Source of the DNA: JBGTCY01 sp041748615
GTDB taxonomy: Bacteria; Bacteroidota; Bacteroidia; Chitinophagales; CAIOSU01
DNA: 13,878 bases
Direction: 5' to 3'
Assembly (NCBI GenBank): GCA_041748615.1
Contig: JBGTCY010000144.1
Location: 1 to 13,878, forward strand
Shown here in pieces: positions 8,025-13,878 of this stretch (position 1 is its first letter; each line of letters starts with the position of its first letter). The translations under genes and the position numbers were made by a program. The notes below the pieces were generated by a model. That model saw only the letters and a program-made list of their open reading frames with translations. It had not been told where the DNA came from and searched no databases.

Positions 8025-9332
8025 ATGATTGACACAACCGTTCGCTACAAAGTACGCGATATTAATCTTGCCGATTGGGGCAGAAAAGAAATTTCACTTG
8101 CCGAAGCGGAAATGCCCGGATTGATGGCATTGCGCGAAGAATTCGGAAGCAAGAAACCTCTGAAAGGCGCCCGCATCGCAGGTTGCCTGCACATGACCAT
8201 TCAAACTGCCGTACTCATTGAAACACTGGTAGAATTGGGCGCAGAAGTGACCTGGTCATCCTGCAACATTTTCTCCACCCAGGACCATGCTGCCGCAGCG
8301 ATTGCAGCGAAAGGCATTGCGGTGTTTGCCTGGAAAGGCATGACGGAAGAAGAATTCAACTGGTGTATTGAACAAACCTTATTTTTTGGCGATGAAAGCA
8401 AACCGCTCAACATGATTCTTGATGACGGAGGCGACCTGACCAATGTGGTGCTTGACCGCTATCCTGAACTTGTCTCCGACATTCGAGGACTTTCCGAAGA
8501 AACAACCACCGGTGTGCATCGCCTCTATGAGCGTATGAAAAATGGTACTTTACCCATGCCCGCGATTAATGTGAATGACTCAGTCACGAAATCAAAATTT
8601 GACAACAAATACGGCTGCAAAGAATCATTGGTTGACAGCATCAGGCGTGCTACCGACATCATGATTGCCGGTAAAGTGGCGGTTGTTGCCGGCTACGGTG
8701 ATGTAGGCAAAGGCTCCGCTCAATCTCTACGTGGCGCTGGCGCGCGGGTTATCGTTACTGAAATTGATCCGATTTGCGCGTTGCAGGCAGCGATGGATGG
8801 CTATGCGGTGAAAAAACTCGAAAATGCCGTTGCCGAAGCGGATATCGTGGTGACAGCGACAGGCAATTGCAACATTGTCAATGAACGTCATTTCAGAAAA
8901 ATGAAAGACAAAACCATCGTGTGCAACATCGGTCATTTTGATAATGAAATTGATGTTGCCTGGCTTGAAAAAAACTTTGGTAAAACAAAAGATACCATCA
9001 AGCCTCAGGTGGACAAATACACGATTGACGGGAAAGACATTATCCTGTTGGCGCAAGGTCGTTTGGTTAATCTTGGTTGCGCAATGGGTCACCCTTCGTT
9101 TGTTATGTCCAATTCTTTTACCAACCAGGTATTGGCGCAAATTGAATTGTGGACCAACAGCAAGAAATACAGCAATGAAGTTTACACACTTCCCAAATAT
9201 CTTGACGAGAAAGTCGCCCGTTTGCATTTAGCTAAGATTGGCGTTGAATTGGAAGAACTCACCCAGGAACAGGCTGATTATATTGGTGTGAAAAGGGAAG
9301 GACCTTTCAAACCGGAATATTACAGATACTAA
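8025..9332 (+). CDS. ahcY: Adenosylhomocysteinase
   Basis: This 435-residue NAD-dependent enzyme reversibly splits S-adenosylhomocysteine into adenosine and homocysteine, clearing the inhibitory by-product of methyltransferases. The substrate-binding residues known from the family are present: His56 (CLHMT), Asp134 (LDDGGD), Glu159 (SEET), Lys189 and Asp193 (SVTKSKFDN), Cys198 and His304 (NIGHFD). The NAD fold has GYGDVGKG at 223-230. The C-terminus KPEYYRY is the typical end that reaches into the NAD site of the neighbouring subunit in the tetramer. No insert is seen. No Shine-Dalgarno precedes the ATG; the leader is A-rich. It is a single gene with its own promoter box and a strong terminator. 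Confidence 0.99.
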   Translation: MIDTTVRYKVRDINLADWGRKEISLAEAEMPGLMALREEFGSKKPLKGARIAGCLHMTIQTAVLIETLVELGAEVTWSSCNIFSTQDHAAAAIAAKGIAVFAWKGMTEEEFNWCIEQTLFFGDESKPLNMILDDGGDLTNVVLDRYPELVSDIRGLSEETTTGVHRLYERMKNGTLPMPAINVNDSVTKSKFDNKYGCKESLVDSIRRATDIMIAGKVAVVAGYGDVGKGSAQSLRGAGARVIVTEIDPICALQAAMDGYAVKKLENAVAEADIVVTATGNCNIVNERHFRKMKDKTIVCNIGHFDNEIDVAWLEKNFGKTKDTIKPQVDKYTIDGKDIILLAQGRLVNLGCAMGHPSFVMSNSFTNQVLAQIELWTNSKKYSNEVYTLPKYLDEKVARLHLAKIGVELEELTQEQADYIGVKREGPFKPEYYRY

Positions 9333-9355
9333 GAAATCTCAAAGGTTCCGCAATT

Positions 9356-9409
9356 AAAAGCCTGCAATCCAACACTGTTTTAGAATTGGATTTCAGGCTT
9401 TTTTATTTT
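9356..9409 (+). terminator. Intrinsic terminator of ahcY
   Basis: The arms 9356-9372 and 9386-9402 pair over 17 positions with a single mismatch, around a 13-nt loop. The stem continues into a TTTTTTATTTT tract. It begins 24 bp after the ahcY stop. The A run on the other side means it may also act weakly on minus-strand transcripts. Confidence 0.88.
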
Positions 9410-9413
9410 CACT

Positions 9414-9512
9414 ATTGACCAACTAAAAAAATTATATTGGGCTAAAGCTCTGTTGAGACGGTCATTCTAAAACCCAAGCCCTTCAGGCTTTAGCCCGCAT
9501 GAGCCGGTCAAT
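9414..9512. repeat. Nested inverted repeat between convergent ahcY and ubiA
   Basis: Two perfect inverted pairs are nested. The outer pair is ATTGACC (9414-9420) with GGTCAAT (9506-9512). The inner pair is GGGCTAAAGC (9439-9448) with GCTTTAGCCC (9487-9496). The inner region can also form AAGCC/GGCTT (9476-9480 with 9486-9490). The motif GGGCTAAAGC...CTTCAGGCTTTAGCCC resembles dispersed extragenic repeats I recall from Bacteroidota genomes; this is recollection, not a search. Read on the minus strand, the inner stem is followed about 8 nt later by a T7 run, so it could terminate ubiA. Confidence 0.6.
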
Positions 9513-9529
9513 CCTATTTTATTTTTTTT

Positions 9530-10474
9530 TTACAAAAAATAAAACACCGCCATCGAAGCCACGCCCAATGCCATCAAGACTTTCATCCATTTGCTCAACC
9601 GTGCAAAATCGTCCTGAGTTGTTGCGGGAACCAAATAAAACAACATGCCCGCTGCAGGCAACTGTAATGCAATCAAAATGTAAGAAACCTCCATCAGCAG
9701 GTTGTCGCGGAAGAAATATTGCTGCGCGATAAATAACAATCCAATCATCATCAAAGTGAGTGATGCGATAATCACTTTTGTGGTTTTTAATCCCAAAACA
9801 ATCGGTAGGGTTTGACAGCCATACTCGCGGTCGCCTTCTATATCTTCAGCATCTTTGATGATTTCACGGATGAGCGTGGCGAGAAAAGCGAAGATTGCAT
9901 AACCCACCGTAAACCGCATGATTTCTTTTCCCGCTTCAATGGTCACTACATTACTGACGGTGAACAGTTTGGTTTCAGAATAAGCCACCACTAACGGAAC
10001 CGCAGCCGTCACCAAACCGACAAGAATATTTCCCAGCAGAAAAACTTTCTTATAGGTTTTGGCATAAAACCAAAGAATGCCGGCAATCACCGGAAATATA
10101 AATCCAAGCCGGACATTTCCCGCAAGCCAGGCTGAAAAAATTCCGAGTGCCACCCCGATGATGTTAAAAATCAGATGCAGTCTGAACGCTTGCTGACGGC
10201 TGAAATATTCTCCGATGGTGACGCGCATGGGCTTGTTCACCCTGTCCATGCCGACATCAAAATAATCATTGATGATGTATCCGGCAGCGGCAATACACAA
10301 TGTGGCAGTGACAAAAATATAAAACTCTATTCCGGAGAGCGCGTGTTCAATCTTGTAGTTAAAAAAAACAGGGTCAATAATAAACAAACGCACAAAAAAC
10401 TGTGTGAGCGCAATCATCACCAGATTTTTCACTCTGATAATCTGCATGAACGCGGCAAGACCTTCGCTGTACAT
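9530..10474 (-). CDS. UbiA-family prenyltransferase
   Basis: This 314-residue integral membrane enzyme should transfer an isoprenoid chain from its diphosphate to an acceptor. It has about eight to nine hydrophobic segments and the two Asp-rich Mg-binding motifs of the family: NDYFDVGMD at 69-77 and DAEDIEGD at 208-215. Bacteroidota homologues are often annotated as geranylgeranylglycerol-phosphate geranylgeranyltransferases. That substrate assignment rests on family annotation and cannot be confirmed here; quinone precursors or other acceptors are possible. Its ATG lies 6 bp after the DUF2520 gene's stop, so the two are almost certainly cotranscribed and probably translationally linked. A second Met at residue 10 is a possible start. 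Confidence 0.9.
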   Translation of the reverse strand: MYSEGLAAFMQIIRVKNLVMIALTQFFVRLFIIDPVFFNYKIEHALSGIEFYIFVTATLCIAAAGYIINDYFDVGMDRVNKPMRVTIGEYFSRQQAFRLHLIFNIIGVALGIFSAWLAGNVRLGFIFPVIAGILWFYAKTYKKVFLLGNILVGLVTAAVPLVVAYSETKLFTVSNVVTIEAGKEIMRFTVGYAIFAFLATLIREIIKDAEDIEGDREYGCQTLPIVLGLKTTKVIIASLTLMMIGLLFIAQQYFFRDNLLMEVSYILIALQLPAAGMLFYLVPATTQDDFARLSKWMKVLMALGVASMAVFYFL

Positions 10475-10480
10475 AAGTTG

Positions 10481-11266
10481 TTAAATCTCTGTTTTTTTGT
10501 AAGCGTTCAAGAGGCTTTCCGTCATCACTAAGTAGATTTCACGGTAGTCCGCAAAGTCGCTCAATTGCTCAAGATGCTGTTCAATGATTTGCATGTCGCC
10601 ACGTTTTGCCGGTCCGGTTTGAACGCTGAAGGGCGAATGTGATTCCACTTTCCGGATGGTCTCCCGAATCAGCGGCATCAAAATATCAAGCGTCATGTTT
10701 TCCTTTTTCAGCAATTGCGAAGCGGCATGAAATAAATGATTGGTGAAATTATTCACCAGCACAGCCGACACATGCAATCTTTGTCTTTGCTTCAATCCGG
10801 CAGGCAACACCTGGTCAGAAAGGGACAATGCCAAAGATTTTAATTCTTCATTCACTTCTTCGCTGGAGGCTTCAATGAAAATCGGAATTTCACGGAAGTT
10901 AAGATCAATGCCTTTGGTCATGGTTTGCAAGGGATAAAACACGCCAAACTTTTGAGAGGCAGGCTCTAAGGTTTCCATAGCTGTCATCGCGGAAGTATGC
11001 ACCACAATTCCCTTCAGCAAGTATAATTGCTCGGCAACCTCTTCCACCGCGTCATCACTCACCGCGATTACATAGAGAGTCGCGTCCTGCCTGATGTTCT
11101 CAATGTCATCTGTAAATTCACATTGACATTCATTCGCGAGAAACTGGGCTGAAGATTCCGTGCGGCTCACTATCTGCATGATTTCATGTCCGGCTTTTTT
11201 AAATTGCCGCGCAAGATGCCAGGCTACATTTCCCGCGCCAATCATCACGATATGATGTTTATTCAC
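10481..11266 (-). CDS. Rossmann-fold protein with DUF2520 domain
   Basis: This 261-residue protein begins with a dinucleotide-binding fold (IGAGNVAWHLA, residues 9-19) of the type found in F420/NADP-dependent oxidoreductases. A C-terminal helical DUF2520 domain follows, with family marks VVHTSAMT (88-95), GVFYPLQTM (108-116), HVSAVLVNNFTNHLF (165-179) and TGPAKRGD (217-224). The overall fold recalls ketopantoate reductase-like or hydroxyacid dehydrogenase-like enzymes. Substrate and reaction are unknown for the family. The start codon is GTG (11266-11264): the reading frame begins GTG AAT AAA. It is the first gene of a two-gene unit with ubiA, which suggests a step in the same lipid or isoprenoid pathway, though this is inference. 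It has its own -7 box. Confidence 0.88.
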   Translation of the reverse strand: MNKHHIVMIGAGNVAWHLARQFKKAGHEIMQIVSRTESSAQFLANECQCEFTDDIENIRQDATLYVIAVSDDAVEEVAEQLYLLKGIVVHTSAMTAMETLEPASQKFGVFYPLQTMTKGIDLNFREIPIFIEASSEEVNEELKSLALSLSDQVLPAGLKQRQRLHVSAVLVNNFTNHLFHAASQLLKKENMTLDILMPLIRETIRKVESHSPFSVQTGPAKRGDMQIIEQHLEQLSDFADYREIYLVMTESLLNAYKKTEI

Positions 11267-11296
11267 TGTTCGTTTTTTTTTAAATCAATTAGCTGC

Positions 11297-11304
11297 CAAA
11301 GATA
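11297..11304 (-). promoter_or_regulatory. -7 promoter box of the DUF2520-ubiA operon
   Basis: The minus strand reads TATCTTTG, an exact TAnnTTTG, 31 bp before the GTG start. It lies just past the terminator of the upstream SH3 gene, so the operon is an independent unit. No clear -33 box was seen. Confidence 0.55.
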
Positions 11305-11328
11305 AATATTACCGCCTTTGGCGTTCAT

Positions 11329-11369
11329 AAAAAAATCCGGCACCCGGAATTTTATGGACGGGTGCCGGA
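11329..11369 (-). terminator. Intrinsic terminator of the SH3-protein gene
   Basis: A perfect 11-bp GC-rich stem, TCCGGCACCCG (minus strand 11369-11359) with CGGGTGCCGGA (11346-11336), closes a 12-nt loop. It is followed on the minus strand by T7 (11335-11329). It starts 23 bp after the SH3 gene's stop. Confidence 0.93.
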
Positions 11370-11392
11370 CGAAAAATCACGCTATTGATTTC

Positions 11393-12100
11393 TCAGCATT
11401 TGGGTTTAGGACTGTAAAATGAGATGATTTTCCATTCACCATTTACTTTCTTCACGGATAATTCGCGGTCAAGGCTCGCGGATACAAAGTCTTCCAGGAT
11501 GAAGCCCTTTCTACCCCCCTGTAACTCAACTTCATACCATTGTTTCCCGTTCACGAAATGAAAATCGCTACGTAAACCGGTCTTCATCGGGTCAACATAT
11601 TTCAAGGGTTCGAAACTTGCCTGTGCCACCACTTTGGAAGAAGTGGATGGCTTCTCTCTGATATTTACATTTTGTCCCAAGACCAATAGATACTGACTGC
11701 CTTTATCATGAAATGAACGCAGGTAAGAAGGCGCCTGAAATATCACTTCGCCTTTTCCGGCAAGCCGGTAAATCGCGTCTTTCATGGTGTTTTGTGAAAA
11801 CCCGAAAGAAGCAACCCGGTACATTTCGTCCCAGAGTTTATCCGCTTCCGTTTTACTTTGTTTGAACTCATTCAATAAACAAACTTTAGACGCATAACTA
11901 CACGCTTCATCATCCACATGCACATTATCCGCGAGCAGCATGGAAAGTTTATCGGTGTCTTTTTCAAGAATCGCTTCCAGCAATTTCACTTTAAATTTTA
12001 AAAACGATTGGTCGCGAAAGGATTGGTCATAAACCATTTGCGCAGAAGCTGCAAGGGAAACTGTGAGGGCGAAAGCGAGGATAGCGGCTTGTGTTTTCAT
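11393..12100 (-). CDS. Secreted bacterial SH3-domain protein
   Basis: This 235-residue protein has a signal peptide with a likely signal peptidase I site after residue 20 (LAASA|QMVY). Residues 30-130 are mainly helical (FLKFKVKLLEAILEKDTDKL) and resemble the N-terminal part of known Bacteroidota SH3-domain proteins. A bacterial SH3 domain follows at about 137-208, with NVNIREKPS (144-152) and a WYEVELQGGRKGFI closing strand. The end, VKKVNGEWKIISFY, looks like a final strand of the N-terminal domain, so the SH3 may be an insert in it. Such SH3 domains usually bind peptidoglycan or peptide ligands in the periplasm; its partner is unknown. Cysteines at 67, 74 and 235 are the only ones. It has its own promoter box and terminator and is probably monocistronic. 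Confidence 0.82.
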   Translation of the reverse strand: MKTQAAILAFALTVSLAASAQMVYDQSFRDQSFLKFKVKLLEAILEKDTDKLSMLLADNVHVDDEACSYASKVCLLNEFKQSKTEADKLWDEMYRVASFGFSQNTMKDAIYRLAGKGEVIFQAPSYLRSFHDKGSQYLLVLGQNVNIREKPSTSSKVVAQASFEPLKYVDPMKTGLRSDFHFVNGKQWYEVELQGGRKGFILEDFVSASLDRELSVKKVNGEWKIISFYSPKPKC

Positions 12101-12150
12101 GGCAGTAGTTTTTAATGATTAAAAATTTAAATGAAAAACGCAGCCTGTTG

Positions 12151-12158
12151 CAAACCTA
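12151..12158 (-). promoter_or_regulatory. -7 promoter box of the SH3-protein gene
   Basis: The minus strand reads TAGGTTTG followed by C, an exact TAnnTTTGC, 50 bp before the ATG at 12100. The implied leader of about 40 nt is AT-rich (ATTTAAATTTTTAATCATT). Confidence 0.55.
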
Positions 12159-12191
12159 TTTCAAAGAAAAATACAGTTAGGATAATTTAAC

Positions 12192-12225
12192 AAAAAAAAA
12201 GCCCTTCTATAACGGAAAGGCTTTT
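12192..12225 (-). terminator. Intrinsic terminator of the outer-membrane protein gene
   Basis: On the minus strand AAAAGCCTTTC (12225-12215) pairs with GAAGGGCTTTT (12207-12197) over 11 positions, including one G-U pair, around a 7-nt loop. T residues continue to 12192, nine in a row in total. It begins 25 bp after the stop at 12251. Confidence 0.85.
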
Positions 12226-12250
12226 GTTTGAATAGGATTATTTACATGAA

Positions 12251-12808
12251 TTAATTCAGCTTGAATGATATTCCGATTTGCACTGGAGCTGCAATCGGAG
12301 CGCCCACTTCGCCCATCAAGCCAATCCGCTCGGAAAAATACCAGCGAACACCCATGGAACTTCCCCATCTGAAACGATTCCAATGCCCACTTGATAATCC
12401 CGGACCCCAGTCTGAATTGGTAAAGATTTCATACCCCAAGCCTAAAGAATAATAAATATCTAACACATCCCCTTTCAAATCTTTGGCAACTTTATCATCC
12501 AGCAACTGCCACCAGTTGAAAGTGCCGCGTGCGCCAAATTGAACTCCCAAATAATTTGAGTTGATTAACAAACCGGCAAATGGTCCGACTCCGGCATAAT
12601 CATGCACTGCAAAGTCAGCGTTGAAAGCCACAGGAAAGGAATAAGACCTTCCGCCCCAGTATCCCCAATTGTAATATCCCCAGTTTCCGATACCGATTGA
12701 TGGTGTCAGAATTACATTTCCCTTTTCATGAGCCTGAGCATAGGTTTCATTATTGCTAAAAAAGAACAGACCCGAAAAAAGTACGCAGACAAGTAAAAGC
12801 GTTTTCAT
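12251..12808 (-). CDS. Small outer-membrane beta-barrel-like protein
   Basis: This is a 185-residue protein from the ATG at 12808. A signal peptide covers about residues 1-25 (MKTLLLVCVLFSGLFFF, ending near TYAQA). The rest alternates polar and hydrophobic residues as in short outer-membrane strands: NVILTPSIGIGNWG, AFNADFAVHDYAGVGPFAG, YLGVQFGARGTFNWW, VLDIYYSLGLGYEI, RWGSSMGVRWYFSERIGLMGEVG. It ends VQIGISFKLN. This looks like an 8-stranded OmpA/OmpX-type barrel; no ligand or enzymatic role is visible. Residues 42-52 are rich in Trp, Tyr and Gly. An earlier ATG at 12847 is rejected: it would put non-hydrophobic residues before the signal peptide and overlap the likely promoter box. The gene lies just after the SGNH hydrolase gene and may be partly cotranscribed with it. 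Confidence 0.8.
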   Translation of the reverse strand: MKTLLLVCVLFSGLFFFSNNETYAQAHEKGNVILTPSIGIGNWGYYNWGYWGGRSYSFPVAFNADFAVHDYAGVGPFAGLLINSNYLGVQFGARGTFNWWQLLDDKVAKDLKGDVLDIYYSLGLGYEIFTNSDWGPGLSSGHWNRFRWGSSMGVRWYFSERIGLMGEVGAPIAAPVQIGISFKLN

Positions 12809-12844
12809 ATATTTTATGGTTTTATAAAATTGAAAAAAGAAGTA

Positions 12845-12852
12845 CAAAATTA
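12845..12852 (-). promoter_or_regulatory. -7 box formed partly by the SGNH gene's stop codon
   Basis: The minus strand reads TAATTTTG, an exact TAnnTTTG, 36 bp before the ATG at 12808. Its first three bases are the TAA stop of the upstream SGNH hydrolase gene (12852-12850). It supports translation starting at 12808. Confidence 0.5.
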
Positions 12853-13842
12853 TAAAGATTGTGCTTTACTGATTTTGTCATTTATCAACAGGGCTAATAT
12901 TTCGTACCCTCTACTGTTAAAATGACCGTCCATCTGCCAACTGACAGCCTTCCAGTCTTCAGCAGAAAGCAATTTGGTTTCAAAATCAGGTCGGAGATTC
13001 CAGGTCGGAATTCCTATTTCATTTAATATATCTGCCAGCGGGTCTATCATTTTAAAATCAATTCTACGGTCTAAATTTTTATAATATTCCTGCGGTACCG
13101 GTCCGACAAAAACATACAATTTGACATTTTCATGCTCGCATATTTTATTGATTTCAATAAAAGCATCTTTTATCAACAAAAGATTTTCCAGCATTTTTTC
13201 AGTCCTGTTTTTATTTGAATAAAACATGAAATCATATCCGAATCCTAAATGGATGATTGCCCGGAATAAATGAGAATGAATATATAACGGATAAAAACGT
13301 GGAGGATTCAAATAAGAAACAGTACTGTCGCTTTGAAAACGATTAAATCCTCCTCTCACTGCTATATCAAAGATCTCAGTAAAATTAATATAAAAAATAA
13401 TTTCTTCGGGATGAAGATGCAGCATTTTTTTTAAAGAAATAAAATTGTAAAAAGGGTCGCTCCCTAAAACACCGGCATTATAAACGCTTTTGCCGGTGAG
13501 TGATGCGTAAATGGCAGTCCATGTTGAATCCTGCGGTGCGCCAAGTCCTTCGGTGAATGAATCTCCGAAAGCGATGACATCATATTTATTTTTTACGCTG
13601 TCATTTCTATAGCCATACCGGTCATAACGATGCTCATACTCAAACTCCGGCAACCGGATAAACGGAGTAGCGTTTGGTGTTTGGTGATATTCCCATCCTG
13701 CATGTTGAGGAATGTACGAGTTAATAAAATTTCCGGTCCCTTTTTCTGATTGTGTTTTATAAACACCTGTAAGCCTGACAGCGAATTCTAAAGCAAGGAT
13801 TGAAAATAATCCCAATAAAAAAATGAATAAACCCTTTTTCAT
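12850..13842 (-). CDS. Membrane-anchored SGNH/GDSL-family hydrolase
   Basis: This 330-residue protein has one N-terminal hydrophobic segment (about residues 4-22) with little sign of a cleavage site. It is probably an anchored protein with the catalytic domain in the periplasm. The SGNH blocks are in order: GDSFTEG at 93-99 with nucleophile Ser95, NAGVLGSDP (122-130) giving the Gly, INFTEIFD (152-159) giving Asn153, and MDGHFNSRGYEIL (304-316) giving Asp305 and His307. All catalytic positions are kept, so it is likely an active esterase. Relatives remove or transfer O-acetyl groups on polysaccharide or peptidoglycan, or act on lipids; the substrate is not shown here. The region 30-85 before the domain is unassigned. 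Any upstream operon partners lie outside the window, although a -7 box close to the start suggests its own promoter. Confidence 0.85.
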   Translation of the reverse strand: MKKGLFIFLLGLFSILALEFAVRLTGVYKTQSEKGTGNFINSYIPQHAGWEYHQTPNATPFIRLPEFEYEHRYDRYGYRNDSVKNKYDVIAFGDSFTEGLGAPQDSTWTAIYASLTGKSVYNAGVLGSDPFYNFISLKKMLHLHPEEIIFYINFTEIFDIAVRGGFNRFQSDSTVSYLNPPRFYPLYIHSHLFRAIIHLGFGYDFMFYSNKNRTEKMLENLLLIKDAFIEINKICEHENVKLYVFVGPVPQEYYKNLDRRIDFKMIDPLADILNEIGIPTWNLRPDFETKLLSAEDWKAVSWQMDGHFNSRGYEILALLINDKISKAQSL

Positions 13843-13858
13843 AAAAAATGAAGCATCG

Positions 13859-13866
13859 CAAATTTA
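13859..13866 (-). promoter_or_regulatory. -7 promoter box of the SGNH hydrolase gene
   Basis: The minus strand reads TAAATTTG followed by C, an exact TAnnTTTGC, 16 bp before the ATG at 13842. The -33 region would lie at or beyond the window edge. Confidence 0.55.
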
Positions 13867-13878
13867 CCCATAAAAAAA

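Noticed and set aside
8727..9227. A 166-codon frame antisense to ahcY
   Set aside because: It lies wholly inside a strongly conserved gene and shows no family features; a shadow of codon bias.
12809..12847. The upstream ATG (12847) as start of the barrel protein
   Set aside because: The extra 13 residues precede a clean signal peptide and the start would overlap the probable promoter box and adjoin the previous gene's stop.

Overview
The window looks like chromosomal DNA of a member of the Bacteroidota, probably an environmental lineage near Chitinophagales/Sphingobacteriales; I cannot place it more finely. Four signs point there. Almost every transcription unit has a TAnnTTTG element (the Bacteroidota -7 promoter box) a short distance upstream. 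Start codons follow A-rich leaders with no Shine-Dalgarno sequence. The SH3 protein architecture and the DUF2520-UbiA gene pair are typical of the phylum. The tRNA-Leu gene does not encode its CCA end. No plasmid, phage, transposase or CRISPR signature is visible.

Layout, left to right. Bases 1-3009 (minus) are the first 1003 codons of gltB, the glutamate synthase large subunit, running off the left edge. A 293-bp gap follows; it holds a possible gene remnant ending in a perfect 11-bp hairpin. Next come a small four-helix membrane protein of the phage-holin/YvlD family (plus), an RluA-type pseudouridine synthase (minus) divergent from an APC-family amino acid permease (plus), and tRNA-Leu(CAA) (minus). 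pyrG (minus) and ahcY (plus) are divergent across 131 bp. ahcY ends in a strong terminator, then a nested inverted repeat, and then converges on ubiA. ubiA lies in a two-gene minus-strand operon behind a DUF2520 Rossmann protein. The right end holds three minus-strand genes for envelope proteins: a secreted SH3-domain protein, a small outer-membrane beta-barrel-like protein and a membrane-anchored SGNH hydrolase.

Functionally, gltB (glutamate), pyrG (CTP) and ahcY (methyl cycle) are core metabolism and UbiA belongs to isoprenoid/lipid metabolism. The right-hand cluster is envelope-related. I see no compelling evidence of a new multi-gene system. The items most worth checking are the gltB-side gene remnant with its hairpin, the nested repeat between ahcY and ubiA, the DUF2520-UbiA pair, and a promoter box built from a stop codon.
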